From: Tsuneonella troitsensis
Lineage (GTDB): Bacteria; Pseudomonadota; Alphaproteobacteria; Sphingomonadales; Sphingomonadaceae
Assembly: GCF_001441535.1 (NCBI RefSeq)
Contig: NZ_LMAU01000001.1
Location: 620,001 to 684,000, forward strand
Direction: 5' to 3'
DNA length: 64,000 bases
Position 1 is the first letter of the stretch; every line of letters begins with the position of its first letter. The position numbers and the translations under genes are program-made. This document shows positions 43,404-52,587 of this stretch, piece by piece. A model generated the notes under the pieces. It did not search any database, was not told the DNA's origin, and was given only the letters and a program-made list of their open reading frames with translations.

Positions 43404-44404
43404 CAACCTAGGCCGCAACTGCGGGACCAAGCCCGCCAGAGGTTCGGCCATGCCTCAACCGGTTTCCCAGTCGCCTTTCGCAAACCGAAGCCATGCCCGC
43501 CGTGCTCGAACAGATGCATCTCAGTTCTAATGCCGCGCGCCTTCAGTGCGGCGCGCAGGAGCAGGCTATTCTCGACGGGAACCACATCGTCGTCCTCTGC
43601 GTGGAGGATAAAGAACGGCGGTGCATCCTTCGGAACGTTGCGGTCGGGCGAATGCGTAGTTTCGAGCGACGGTGTTGGGTTCGCGCCAAGCAGTCGCTCG
43701 CGCGAGCCGGGATGCGCTTCTGGCAGGCGCATGGACACAACCGGATAGATCGGTGCCGCGCAGACGGGCTTCGCACTCAGCTTGTCCGCGTCGTCTATGG
43801 GATGATATGTCTGGGCCGCGAAACGAGTGCCGAGGTCAGCGCACAAGTGGCCGCCGGCCGAAAAGCCCATTGCTGCGACCCGTTCTGGATCCACGGCATA
43901 GTCGTCATGCTTGAAGCGGATCAGCCGCATTGCTCTTTGCGCATCCGACAGACAGACGTCCGGGCCCGCCGCCCAACCATCATAAGGTAGGCGATAGAAC
44001 AGCACGAACGCAGCGAACCCGCGCGCCGTCAGCCAGCGCGCCATTTCATAGCCTTCCTTGTCGACGACGACGTGACGATAGCCCCCGCCCGGGATGAGCA
44101 GGACCGCGGCACCATTGGGGCGGTCCGGTCGGAACACGGCCATGCGCGGCACAGCAATGCCCGCCACCGCTCGATCGGTCACAAGCGTGTCGTCAGACCG
44201 TTCGGTCACCTGTTCGATGGGGCGCGATGCAGGCATTCCGGGCGCGCCACCTGGCCACAGGTCGATCGTCTCGACCGGCTGGGGCAAGCCAGGCGGCGAT
44301 GCTCCGCTTACGGATGGCGGAGCAGTTTGTGCCGAAACCCTACTTGTACCCAGGATCGAAAGCACGAGACCCGCGCCAAGGATAGATCTGCGATCATTCC
44401 TCAT
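43403..44404 (-). CDS. Alpha/beta hydrolase, probable carbohydrate acetylesterase, exported
   Basis: A 333-residue hydrolase of the BD-FAE/xylan-acetylesterase-like group. Signal peptide at about 1-25 (with DRRSILGAG). Oxyanion motif IPGGGYRH, nucleophile Ser182 (GFSAGGH), Asp in HAEDDDVVPV and His in EHGGHGFG complete the triad. In this operon it would deacetylate pectin or hemicellulose oligosaccharides. It follows the TonB-dependent receptor gene by 38 bases and overlaps the GH43 start. Confidence 0.88.
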   Translation of the reverse strand: MRNDRRSILGAGLVLSILGTSRVSAQTAPPSVSGASPPGLPQPVETIDLWPGGAPGMPASRPIEQVTERSDDTLVTDRAVAGIAVPRMAVFRPDRPNGAAVLLIPGGGYRHVVVDKEGYEMARWLTARGFAAFVLFYRLPYDGWAAGPDVCLSDAQRAMRLIRFKHDDYAVDPERVAAMGFSAGGHLCADLGTRFAAQTYHPIDDADKLSAKPVCAAPIYPVVSMRLPEAHPGSRERLLGANPTPSLETTHSPDRNVPKDAPPFFILHAEDDDVVPVENSLLLRAALKARGIRTEMHLFEHGGHGFGLRKATGKPVEAWPNLWRAWSRSCGLG

Positions 44405-44442
44405 GCACGGGCCTCGCTCGCTCGACGTCTATTGGAAAATGA

Positions 44443-47301
44443 TCAGTACTTGACCCGCGCACCAAACAGGATGGTGCGGCCGAAATGGTTGTTCTCGTAG
44501 TTCCGGTCAGCATCGAAATCTGTGAAGCGATAGCGATACTCGTCGGTCAGGTTGTTTCCTTCTACAGAAAGCTCCAGCCATTCGAGGAGCTTGTACCGCA
44601 TCGACGCATCGATATTGGTTGTTGCGCCGTACCCTTCAAAGATATTTCCGGTGCCCGAGTTAGCGTCGATGTAGCGGCTCCGATAGCTCGCCGACACACG
44701 AGCGCTGAACCGGCCGTCATCGTAATAGAGCGTACCGTTGTATGCTCGCTTGGAAACGCCGAAGAGCGTCGCGTTGCGCGTCGTCGTGACCAGCGGGCCT
44801 CCGGGGACGACTGCAGGACCCTGAACGGTGTAATCGGCATCCGAACTGATGAATGTCGCATTGGCGAGAATGCCGAAATTCTTGATGACGCCCGCTTCGG
44901 TGAATGCGCTGAACGGTATTTGTGCGGCAAGTTCCACGCCCTTGAGCGTGGCCCCTTCGCCGTTGATCTGCGAGGAAACGACGTAAATCTGGCCCGGATC
45001 GTAATTGATGTAGGCGGGAGAACTGGTCGCCAAAGCACTTCGGTCGAGACCTAGTTGCGGTAACGTCGCGAGATAGGACCCTGAAACGGGAAAGCTGACG
45101 ATCTTCTTGATGAAGCCAGCAACAGAAAGGATGGCCTGCGGAGCGAAATACCATTCGATCGAAGCGTCGAAATTCGTCGCCCGGTAAGGATTGAGGAACG
45201 GATTTCCGAAAGTCGCTCGCAAATTGAACCCGTCGACGGAACCCGCGGGATTGAGATTCCCCAGAGATGGCCGGGTCATCACCTTGCCGACCGCCCCGCG
45301 CACGATGAGGTCTTCCGTCGGATAGAATGCGATGTTGCCCGATGGCAGCCAGTCATCGTAGGTCCGGCGCACGTTCACGCCGTTCGATGCCTGCGAGTAC
45401 TGGATCGTCTTAACGTAGCGAGTTCCGAAGTTGCCCGCGTATTCAAGGCCGAATAGGTCACCCTTGAAATCGAACTGGAAGTATCCTCCCTTGGTGGTTT
45501 CACGGACTTGCCTGGTGTTGCCCGCATCGACCCGCGGAGTGCGGCCATATAGTCCGGTAAACGCGGTGGTCGCTTCTAGGTTGGGGATGAGCCATTCCGT
45601 GGTCGTTCCGCTAGGCTGACCCGCGTTGCCCAACGTGAAGAGCTCCGAAAGCGCCTCCGTAACCGGAAAACCGTAGACTGCGGTTGGGCCAAACAGGCTT
45701 GATGGCGAACAGGCGATTGTTCCGGACGTACTCGTTACGAGGCTCGTGCCGCCGTTGCCGCAGACCACCGTATCGCGTTGAAAGGCTTCACTGGCGAAAT
45801 CAAACCGCCGCCACACCGCGCCTGCCTTTACCGTGAAGCCTTCTGCAATGTCCCATTCGGTACGCAACTGGGCGGTCTTGAAGCGATTGGTGACGTTGGA
45901 GGGGCGATCGCGGATTTCTGCGAGCTGGAACGTAGACGGACTGGTCACGCTCGGAGTTCCGAACGACAGCAACGGGAATGCCATATCCGTATAGTCGAAC
46001 TTGTATCCCTGCGAATCGCGATCGTCGAAAACGATTGTCGTTTCCACGGGGATATCGGCGTTGGATTTCGAGATACCGCCGAGAGCGGTGATGCGGAAGG
46101 AATCACCGAGTTCCTGCTCTAGCTTTCCGCCGAGCTGATAGAATTCGGTCGACGATTGGCGGAGGTAATGCTCCATCCGGACGTAGGCGTCGTTGAGAGT
46201 CGCCGAGATCATGTTGCCGTTGGCGTCATAAGTCGGATTGACTACGTCGATCGACCGCTCGAGCGAACGGAGGAGGACTTCGCCCCATTTTTCCTCACGA
46301 TCTTCCGTAAACCGGGAAAACAGACCGTCGAGCGAGATGGTCGTCGTGTCGGTGGGGGCGATTTGGAGTGAGCCGGTCACACCGAGCCGCTCACGGTCAT
46401 GACCGATCTCGCCATAGCGGGGAATGCGGGGGTGAAACGCGAGCGCTGCCTGATCGCACACGGCGCTTGGGCGATAGGTCCCACCAGTATTGGGAGAAGG
46501 CGTGGTGCTGGTTGCGCTTGTGTAGAAACAGGGTGTTCCGTTCACGCTGTCGAAGCGTGCCTGCGCCCAGCGAACGGTGTTGTTGCCTAGTTCGAGCGTG
46601 TTGGTCTTCGAATAGGCGACCGAGACGGCACCACCGATCGTACCGGCGTCGTTACGCCAGCTGAGCAGTCCGGCAACGCGCGGTCCTACGTTGTCGGAAA
46701 GATCGTTGTAGCTACCCACCAGTGAGAGCGCGCCGGTGAGTCCAGCCTTGCCTGCAAGCGGGTTCCCGGTGTTGAGGTCGACGACCGCCCCAAGCGAGCC
46801 TTCATCGAGGCTGGCTTCGGCCGTCTTATGAACGACCAAGCTGCTGAAGAGCTCCGATGCGAACACATTGAAGTCAAACGCGCGATCGCGGTTCGAGCTC
46901 GCGCCATCGGTGGAAGTAGCGATCGTCTCAAGCCCGTTCACCCTCACACGGGTAAACTGCGCGCCGAGGCCGCGAACTGTTATTGCGCGACCCTCGCCGC
47001 CGTCCCGTTGGATCGAAATGCCCGGTATGCGCTGGAGCGACTCCGCGAGGTTCTGGTCGGGGAACTTCGCGATGTCCTCGGCAACGATGACGTCGACCGC
47101 GGATACGCTGTTCTTCTTCACGTTTAGCGCGGCCTGGAGCGATTCGCGGAAGCCCGTCACGACGATGACGTTTTCTTCCGCCTCGACATCGGCAGTGGCA
47201 GTTGCAGTTGCTTCCTGACCCCAGGCTGCCTGAGGCGTGAGGACGGCACCGCCCAGCAACAAAGCCCACTTCATTCGCGAAACCGTACGCACGCTAGCCA
47301 T
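44443..47301 (-). CDS. TonB-dependent receptor for pectin-derived oligosaccharides (Caulobacter-type)
   Basis: A 952-residue outer-membrane receptor. Signal peptide about 1-29 (ending AAWG), a TonB-box-like EENVIVVTGFRESLQ, then the plug (about 55-180: DVIVAEDIAKFPDQNLAESLQRIPG, RAITVRGLGAQFTRVRVNG) and a long barrel ending FGARVKY. The FPDQNLAE motif marks the large carbohydrate-type receptor family of Caulobacterales and Sphingomonadales. It heads an operon with esterase, GH43 and TRAP genes. The LacI site TGACACCGGTTTCC lies 30 bases upstream. Confidence 0.93.
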   Translation of the reverse strand: MASVRTVSRMKWALLLGGAVLTPQAAWGQEATATATADVEAEENVIVVTGFRESLQAALNVKKNSVSAVDVIVAEDIAKFPDQNLAESLQRIPGISIQRDGGEGRAITVRGLGAQFTRVRVNGLETIATSTDGASSNRDRAFDFNVFASELFSSLVVHKTAEASLDEGSLGAVVDLNTGNPLAGKAGLTGALSLVGSYNDLSDNVGPRVAGLLSWRNDAGTIGGAVSVAYSKTNTLELGNNTVRWAQARFDSVNGTPCFYTSATSTTPSPNTGGTYRPSAVCDQAALAFHPRIPRYGEIGHDRERLGVTGSLQIAPTDTTTISLDGLFSRFTEDREEKWGEVLLRSLERSIDVVNPTYDANGNMISATLNDAYVRMEHYLRQSSTEFYQLGGKLEQELGDSFRITALGGISKSNADIPVETTIVFDDRDSQGYKFDYTDMAFPLLSFGTPSVTSPSTFQLAEIRDRPSNVTNRFKTAQLRTEWDIAEGFTVKAGAVWRRFDFASEAFQRDTVVCGNGGTSLVTSTSGTIACSPSSLFGPTAVYGFPVTEALSELFTLGNAGQPSGTTTEWLIPNLEATTAFTGLYGRTPRVDAGNTRQVRETTKGGYFQFDFKGDLFGLEYAGNFGTRYVKTIQYSQASNGVNVRRTYDDWLPSGNIAFYPTEDLIVRGAVGKVMTRPSLGNLNPAGSVDGFNLRATFGNPFLNPYRATNFDASIEWYFAPQAILSVAGFIKKIVSFPVSGSYLATLPQLGLDRSALATSSPAYINYDPGQIYVVSSQINGEGATLKGVELAAQIPFSAFTEAGVIKNFGILANATFISSDADYTVQGPAVVPGGPLVTTTRNATLFGVSKRAYNGTLYYDDGRFSARVSASYRSRYIDANSGTGNIFEGYGATTNIDASMRYKLLEWLELSVEGNNLTDEYRYRFTDFDADRNYENNHFGRTILFGARVKY

Positions 47302-47330
47302 GCAAACCTCCCCTTATGCAGCGGGGTCGG

Positions 47331-47344
47331 TGACACCGGTTTCC
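47331..47344. promoter_or_regulatory. LacI-family operator upstream of the pectin TonB-dependent receptor
   Basis: TGACACCGGTTTCC, reverse complement of GGAAACCGGTGTCA, lies 30 bases upstream of the receptor ATG (47301). A second copy 69 bases away (47400) faces the pectate lyase gene, so looping is possible. Confidence 0.85.
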
Positions 47345-47399
47345 TTGCGGGGCGCGAAAAGTGGCCCCGGTATGCATCCGACTCTCCAACCCCGATTTT

Positions 47400-47413
47400 G
47401 GTAACCGGTGTCA
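47400..47413. promoter_or_regulatory. LacI-family operator upstream of pectate lyase
   Basis: GGTAACCGGTGTCA, identical to the site at 37400. It lies 66 bases upstream of the pectate lyase ATG at 47479. Confidence 0.85.
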
Positions 47414-47478
47414 TTTATCATTGCCTCAGTGCGCCCGCTCTGTCAAGTTGAAGGCACAAGCATGGGAGAGAGGCCGAA

Positions 47479-48819
47479 ATGCATTCCCTTTTGACGCGTA
47501 TCACGTTGGTTTTACTGACAATTATTGTTAGCGCTGGCGGCGCTCTTGCCCACCCTGCAGATCCGACCGAAGGCGGTCGCGGGGGGCAGGTTGTCCGTGT
47601 CACGACGCTCGCAAAGGATGGTCCGGGAAGTCTCGCGGCGGCCTTGGCAACCAAGGGGAAGCGCATCATTGTGTTCGAAGTCGGGGGTGCGATCGACCTT
47701 CAGCGCAGCACCATCTCGATCACTGAGCCATTTGTCACAATCGCCGGTCAGACGGCTCCTTCGCCCGGCATTACGATCCTGCGCGGCGGTATCGATGTAA
47801 AAACCCACGACGTCAAAATGCAGCATATAAGGGTCATCACGGGCGCCGACGGCCAGGTGAAGCGCAGCGGGTGGGAGGCGGACGCCTTCTCGACTGCCGC
47901 AGCGGCGCGCGTTGTCGTAGAGAACTGCACATTCTTGTGGGCACTGGACGAAAACATGTCCGCTTCCGGACCTCGTTTCACCGGCAATACGGTGGCGGAA
48001 TGGCGAGCGGGGACCAGCCACGATATCGTCTTCCGACGGAATCTTGCAGCCGAAGGCCTCGCTGATTCGAGTCATCCTAAGGGCGAGCATTCGAAGGGTT
48101 CGCTGATCCACGACAACGCTACCGGAATCGTCTTCGATCGCAATGTGTGGGCTCACAATGTCGAGCGCAGCCCCTTGGTAAAGGGGGGCGCGCAGGTCCT
48201 CATGGTCAACAACCTCATCTACAATCCGCAGCACCGTGCGGTGCACTACAACCTGATGGATCTCGAATGGGCAGGACATGAACCAGTTACGGGGGAGATC
48301 ACTGCGATCGGCAACGTTATGCGCGGAGGTAACGACACCAACGAGGGGCTGCCATTCCTGATGCTGGGCGGCGTGGGCGACCTGGCCTATTACGGAAAGG
48401 ATAACCGCGCGGTAGACCGTCACGGAAAGGCGCTTCCAATGTTCGGTCGCTATGGCGAAACCGGGGCTCGCCTCATCGAAGCCGCCGCGCCGCTAGCCAG
48501 CATCGAGGGCTATGACGTCCTGCCAAGCGAAGCCGTGGAGACTACCCTTTTGGCAACCGTCGGTGCGCGGCCATGGGACCGGGGTAGCGAGGAAATCCGC
48601 GTCCTTTTCTTCATCGCGGAGGGCCGCGGCGACATTATCGACGACGAGAGCGAAGTGGGAGGGTATCCCATGATCGAGGCAACTGCCGCGCGCTTCGTTG
48701 CTGCCGACTGGGATATCGGCACGATGACTCCGAAATCGGGCATGTACCCGGGACAAAAGGTCGGTGCGCAAGAGCACCTGTCACCGCGCGACCGTGCAAT
48801 GCGAAGCGGGAGAAACTGA
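47479..48819 (+). CDS. Pectate lyase-like beta-helix protein (PL1 type), exported
   Basis: A 446-residue secreted enzyme that would cut polygalacturonate by beta-elimination. Signal peptide about 1-24 (ending GALAH). The right-handed beta-helix shows LAKDGPGSLAAALATKGKRIIVFEVGGAIDL, FVTIAGQTAPSPGITILRGG and HDIVFRRNLAAEGLADSSHPKGEHSKG, as in Sphingomonad pectate lyase annotations. GGGAGAGAGG lies upstream of the ATG. It is followed by a cupin gene after one base and preceded by the operator at 47400. Confidence 0.88.
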   Translation: MHSLLTRITLVLLTIIVSAGGALAHPADPTEGGRGGQVVRVTTLAKDGPGSLAAALATKGKRIIVFEVGGAIDLQRSTISITEPFVTIAGQTAPSPGITILRGGIDVKTHDVKMQHIRVITGADGQVKRSGWEADAFSTAAAARVVVENCTFLWALDENMSASGPRFTGNTVAEWRAGTSHDIVFRRNLAAEGLADSSHPKGEHSKGSLIHDNATGIVFDRNVWAHNVERSPLVKGGAQVLMVNNLIYNPQHRAVHYNLMDLEWAGHEPVTGEITAIGNVMRGGNDTNEGLPFLMLGGVGDLAYYGKDNRAVDRHGKALPMFGRYGETGARLIEAAAPLASIEGYDVLPSEAVETTLLATVGARPWDRGSEEIRVLFFIAEGRGDIIDDESEVGGYPMIEATAARFVAADWDIGTMTPKSGMYPGQKVGAQEHLSPRDRAMRSGRN

Positions 48820-48820
48820 C

Positions 48821-49216
48821 TTGCTTTGGCCAATCCTCCTGCTGATGCAGGCCCCGCCAATGGTGGTGATCGACGAGGCTGAGACAGTGGTGCGCGAGGC
48901 TCCGCCGCACGGCGCAATCGGCATGTCGACCGCTTATCGCATCAGCGACGCTGCTCCGCAGCCGCGCACCATGGAGTTTCGGCGACGGGTGCTTGATGTT
49001 GGTGCAGCGATCGGGGAGCACCCGATTGCGCACGACGAGGTGTATTACGTGACGGCCGGCAAGGGGGTAGTGACATCCGACGGCAAGGAAAGTGAGATCA
49101 CTGCTGGAATGGCGGCCTATCTCTACACGGGAGCGAATGTCGGTATTCGTCAGATCGGTAATGAGCCCCTGTCGATAATAATCGCGTATCCGGTCGCTGC
49201 GAAGTCAGGCCCCTGA
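48821..49216 (+). CDS. Cupin-domain protein, possible KdgF-like role
   Basis: A 131-residue cupin. GEHPIAHDEVYYVTAGKGVV carries candidate metal ligands His67, His71 and Glu73, and GMAAYLYTGANVGIRQIG is the second cupin motif. KdgF cupins speed opening of 4,5-unsaturated galacturonate to the linear keto form, and this gene directly follows pectate lyase, so that role is plausible but unproven. The first usable start is a TTG at 48821-48823 with GGGAG 8 bases upstream; ATGs at about 48845 and 48860 are alternatives. The N-terminus may be a weak signal peptide. Confidence 0.75.
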   Translation: MLWPILLLMQAPPMVVIDEAETVVREAPPHGAIGMSTAYRISDAAPQPRTMEFRRRVLDVGAAIGEHPIAHDEVYYVTAGKGVVTSDGKESEITAGMAAYLYTGANVGIRQIGNEPLSIIIAYPVAAKSGP

Positions 49217-49225
49217 GCCCAGATC

Positions 49226-50782
49226 CTAGCTGCCCGGCTGGATGTAAGGAGCCTTGGACCAGAGTTCGCGCTGCCACCCGCGCGGATCGTTCTCGGTAAT
49301 GATGCGGTCCTCTGCGATCATCAGGGTGGGGCGCTCGGGAAGGCGGTAGGGCTTCCAGTAAGGAAGATTCGGCGCTCCAGTACGGGCCAACCCTGCAAAT
49401 GCGCCCATCATTGCCCGACTAATTTCTCGCGCTCGTTCCCCGGTTCCCGAAAAACTACCCTCAGCATCCAGTGTTCCGAAAACATAAGGTAGGTCGTCGG
49501 TATGCGCTGCTCCTCGGTCCGGGTCGATTGGACTGGGACGGTCCAGTTGATAGACCCATGTCCGGGCTGCACCAGCGCGTGCGCGTTCGTCTGCTTCGAT
49601 CCATTGTCCAGGCCAGCTGCGCCCGTCGGTCGTCGCAGCGTAGAACACTTCGGTCGCGGACCATTCGGGAAAGTGTTGCCGATACTGCTCGACCACCCAT
49701 TCGGGCTTAAGGTCGATGCGAATCTGCGGAGCCAGTCGATCAGCGAGGTTCGACCAGTCTAGCCCGCTTAAAACCGGTCCCTTGGGGCTGATGAACGCGC
49801 GCGTTTCATCGGTCGTGTTGCCTAGGATCATCGGGATATCCCGGGATTGCGGCGCTGCATCGGGCCAGAAGGGGTGCCGCAGGAGGTTCTTCATGTCGAG
49901 CGTCGGCCCGAAGTAGATCCCTCCGCCGAGGATGGGATCGCGCGTCTGCAAACCTTCAAGTAGCCGTTCGACCGGCAGGGTCAGGAGGCTTTCCACGTCG
50001 GCCTCAGAGAGACCGAGATGGTTGAGGAGCGCCTGCGTGCGTTTCCATGCGTTGATCGGACCTTGCGCCGTCACCTGCTGGCCGCTCATCGTCGCAGCCG
50101 CATGAAACAACCCCTTGGCAGCGGGCATCGCCATCAGTGTCGCGATCTTCGCTCCTCCGCCCGATTGACCGAAAACCATCACGCGTCCGGGATCGCCACC
50201 GAAAGCGCCGATGTGGTCTCGGATCCATGCCAGCGCGCAGACAAGATCGAGTTGTCCCAAGTTGCCGCTGTCGCGAAATCGTTCGCCGAGTGGGGCCAGC
50301 CACCCATAACCGAACATGTTGAGGCGATGATTGACCGTGACCACTACGACGTCTTCGCTTGCTGCAAGGTAGGGGCCTTGCGTTACCGGATCGGTTACTG
50401 AGCCCCAGTTGTATGCCCCGCCGTGAAAGTAGACCATTACCGGACGCGCTGCGCGAGAGTCCGGATCGGGTGTCCAGATATTGAGGAACAGGCAGTCTTC
50501 GCTGATTTCGGGTGTGATTGGGCGGATTTGGGGCGCGAGCGGTCCAAACCGGTCGGCCCGCGAATGCGATGTCGGCAGGGACTCGCGGACGGGGGCTGCA
50601 AAGCGCGCCGCACGCGCATAGCGAATACCGAGAAACGCCGGAGTGCCACGATCGACGATGCCGCGCCAGGCCAACGCGCGGGGTTCTCGAGGGCCAGCGA
50701 GAAGCGGTGCGCCGAGCGCCAGCCCTCCACCGGCAGATCCAGCCAACATGGCTCGCCGACTGATCAGGTCAGCGACTGACAT
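49226..50782 (-). CDS. Carboxylesterase type B, Tat-exported
   Basis: A 518-residue serine esterase. The N-terminus (LISRRAMLAGSAGGGLALGAPLLA) is a Tat signal. Family motifs: SEDCLFLNIW, YFHGGAYNWGS oxyanion hole, nucleophile in VFGQSGGGAKI, and the acidic/His parts NTTDETRAF and AAHTDDLPYVF. It could remove methyl, acetyl or feruloyl groups from pectin. The start MSVADLISRR overlaps the kdgK stop by 14 bases; an ATG 12 codons upstream is an alternative. It is the last gene of the dhuI-kduD-kdgK operon, which supports a substrate-linked role. Confidence 0.9.
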   Translation of the reverse strand: MSVADLISRRAMLAGSAGGGLALGAPLLAGPREPRALAWRGIVDRGTPAFLGIRYARAARFAAPVRESLPTSHSRADRFGPLAPQIRPITPEISEDCLFLNIWTPDPDSRAARPVMVYFHGGAYNWGSVTDPVTQGPYLAASEDVVVVTVNHRLNMFGYGWLAPLGERFRDSGNLGQLDLVCALAWIRDHIGAFGGDPGRVMVFGQSGGGAKIATLMAMPAAKGLFHAAATMSGQQVTAQGPINAWKRTQALLNHLGLSEADVESLLTLPVERLLEGLQTRDPILGGGIYFGPTLDMKNLLRHPFWPDAAPQSRDIPMILGNTTDETRAFISPKGPVLSGLDWSNLADRLAPQIRIDLKPEWVVEQYRQHFPEWSATEVFYAATTDGRSWPGQWIEADERARAGAARTWVYQLDRPSPIDPDRGAAHTDDLPYVFGTLDAEGSFSGTGERAREISRAMMGAFAGLARTGAPNLPYWKPYRLPERPTLMIAEDRIITENDPRGWQRELWSKAPYIQPGS

Positions 50783-51794
50783 CGGCCCCGGTAGGATCGA
50801 ATGCATCGAGCTCGTCACGGGTCACGCAGAGTGAATCGCCGATGATGCCATGTTTAATTGCGGCGAGCGCGAGGCCGGTCTCGGCCATGGCACGCGCGTT
50901 GCCGCCGTCGAGCCACCGGAACACGACGCCGGCGGCAAAGGCGTCGCCGGTTCCGATGCGGTCGACGACTGGATCGATGCGGACTTCGTGGGTCTGCCAG
51001 TGATCGTCGCGCGAATCCACGCGACCGGCCAGCCGTTGCGCGGTCGCGCTTTCGACATGGCGAGCGGTAGAAGCGATTACCTGTAAGCGGGGGAAAGCCA
51101 CGAATGCCGCTTCGGCCGCTTCGCGTCGACGGTCGGGACTTTCTCCTGAGAACGTCTTGCCCAAAAGCAGGGAAATATCGCGATGATTGCCGATCAGGAT
51201 TGTCGCATCGCCAACCAATCGGGTCAGGATTTCGCGCGGGTTGCTGTCCCAAGAAACCCACAGGTTGGCGCGGTAATTTCCGTCGAAGCACACTGGCACT
51301 CCGGCGATCTTTGCGGCCGCGACGGCTGCCAGCGCCAAGTCAGATCCCGCGGGACCTAGTGAAGGTGTTATGCCTGACAGATGCAACAGACCCGCGCCAT
51401 CGAGAGCACCGGTAAAATCCAGATCACTGCCGCGCGCATTGGCAAATGCGCTGTTCGCGCGGTCATAAGTTACTCGACCGCCAATCGGACCCGACGGAGG
51501 TTCGAAGAAATAGAGGCCTAGCCGGCCCCGCGCATGCCTGATGTAGCCGGTGTCGACGCCCGCTTCACCAAGCGAGGCAATCGCACGGCGGCCAAGAGCG
51601 TTGTCGGGAAGCACGGTGAGCATACGGGATGGGCGTCCCAGTCCGGAAAGAGCAATGGCGACATTTGCCTCTGCCCCGCCGACGGCAAGGTCGAGTGAAC
51701 CCGTTCGCGAGAGCGGCACTCCTATCGGCGGCGAGAGGCGCAGAAGCATCTCCCCGAAACAGACGACCGGCTTCTGGTCGCCCGCCATTGTCAT
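50769..51794 (-). CDS. kdgK: 2-dehydro-3-deoxygluconokinase (PfkB family)
   Basis: A 341-residue sugar kinase that phosphorylates 2-keto-3-deoxygluconate, where both uronate branches of this locus meet. N-terminal CFGEMLLRLSPP and GGAEANVAIALSGLG, the substrate Arg/Tyr region (YFFEPPSG...VTYDRANSAF) and the PfkB signature RIGTGDAFAAG (base Asp284) are all seen. The ATG at 51794 overlaps the kduD stop (ATGA); two other in-frame ATGs lie within 18 bases. The KDPG aldolase that would follow is not in this window. Confidence 0.92.
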   Translation of the reverse strand: MTMAGDQKPVVCFGEMLLRLSPPIGVPLSRTGSLDLAVGGAEANVAIALSGLGRPSRMLTVLPDNALGRRAIASLGEAGVDTGYIRHARGRLGLYFFEPPSGPIGGRVTYDRANSAFANARGSDLDFTGALDGAGLLHLSGITPSLGPAGSDLALAAVAAAKIAGVPVCFDGNYRANLWVSWDSNPREILTRLVGDATILIGNHRDISLLLGKTFSGESPDRRREAAEAAFVAFPRLQVIASTARHVESATAQRLAGRVDSRDDHWQTHEVRIDPVVDRIGTGDAFAAGVVFRWLDGGNARAMAETGLALAAIKHGIIGDSLCVTRDELDAFDPTGADVSR

Positions 51795-52564
51795 CGTGCC
51801 AACCATCCGCCGTCGACCGCAAGAATGTGGCCCTGCACGTAGTCAGCCGCACGGCTCGCGAGGAAAACTGCGGCGCCCCCGATGTCCGACGGATCGCCCC
51901 AGCGCCCCTCGGGAATGCGCTCCAGAATTTGACGGCTGCGATCGGCATCGGCTTGCAGAGCCGCGGTATTGTTGGTCGCAATATATCCGGGTGCGATGGC
52001 GTTCACGTTGATGCCTTTCGAGGCCCATTCATTGGCAAGCAGTTTGGTGAGTCCGCCGACGCCGCTCTTCGATGCGGTGTAACTCGGCACGCGAATGCCA
52101 CCCTGGAAGGTCAGCATCGATGCAATGTTGATGACCTTGCCCCGCTCACCGGATTGGCTTGCCCAGCCGACCATGTGCCGACCCACCGCCTGCGACAGGA
52201 AGAACAGGACCTTGAGATTCGTATCGACTACGGCATCCCAATCCGCTTCGGAGAAATCGAGCGCGTCTTCCCGGCGGATGATACCGGCGTTGTTGACCAG
52301 GATGTCTATTTTGCCGAACGCGTCGACCGCTTGCGCGACCACGTCCGACACTGGTCCGATTGAAGACAGGTCCGCAGCGATCTCTATGGCCTGACGGCCC
52401 TCGGCTTCGACGAGGTCACGCGTCTCAGCTGCAGAACTGCGCCCGACGAGCGCAACATCGGCACCGGCCTTGGCCAATGCGACGGCGATGCCTTGTCCGA
52501 TCCCGGCGTTTGCGCCGGTCACGATTGCCTTGCGACCCGTCAGGTCGAACGGACTGTCTGCCAT
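51791..52564 (-). CDS. kduD: 2-dehydro-3-deoxy-D-gluconate 5-dehydrogenase (SDR family)
   Basis: A 257-residue short-chain dehydrogenase that reduces 2,5-diketo-3-deoxygluconate to KDG. The cofactor motif TGANAGIGQGIA (16-27), catalytic Ser149 (INIASML), Tyr162 and Lys166 (YTASKSG) and the KduD-type segments FQGGIRVPSYTASK and GYIATNNTAALQAD are present. It lies 23 bases after the RpiB-like isomerase and overlaps kdgK, the order expected for unsaturated uronate degradation. Confidence 0.94.
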   Translation of the reverse strand: MADSPFDLTGRKAIVTGANAGIGQGIAVALAKAGADVALVGRSSAAETRDLVEAEGRQAIEIAADLSSIGPVSDVVAQAVDAFGKIDILVNNAGIIRREDALDFSEADWDAVVDTNLKVLFFLSQAVGRHMVGWASQSGERGKVINIASMLTFQGGIRVPSYTASKSGVGGLTKLLANEWASKGINVNAIAPGYIATNNTAALQADADRSRQILERIPEGRWGDPSDIGGAAVFLASRAADYVQGHILAVDGGWLAR

Positions 52565-52587
52565 GCCAGCCTCCCCCTGCGAACCAA

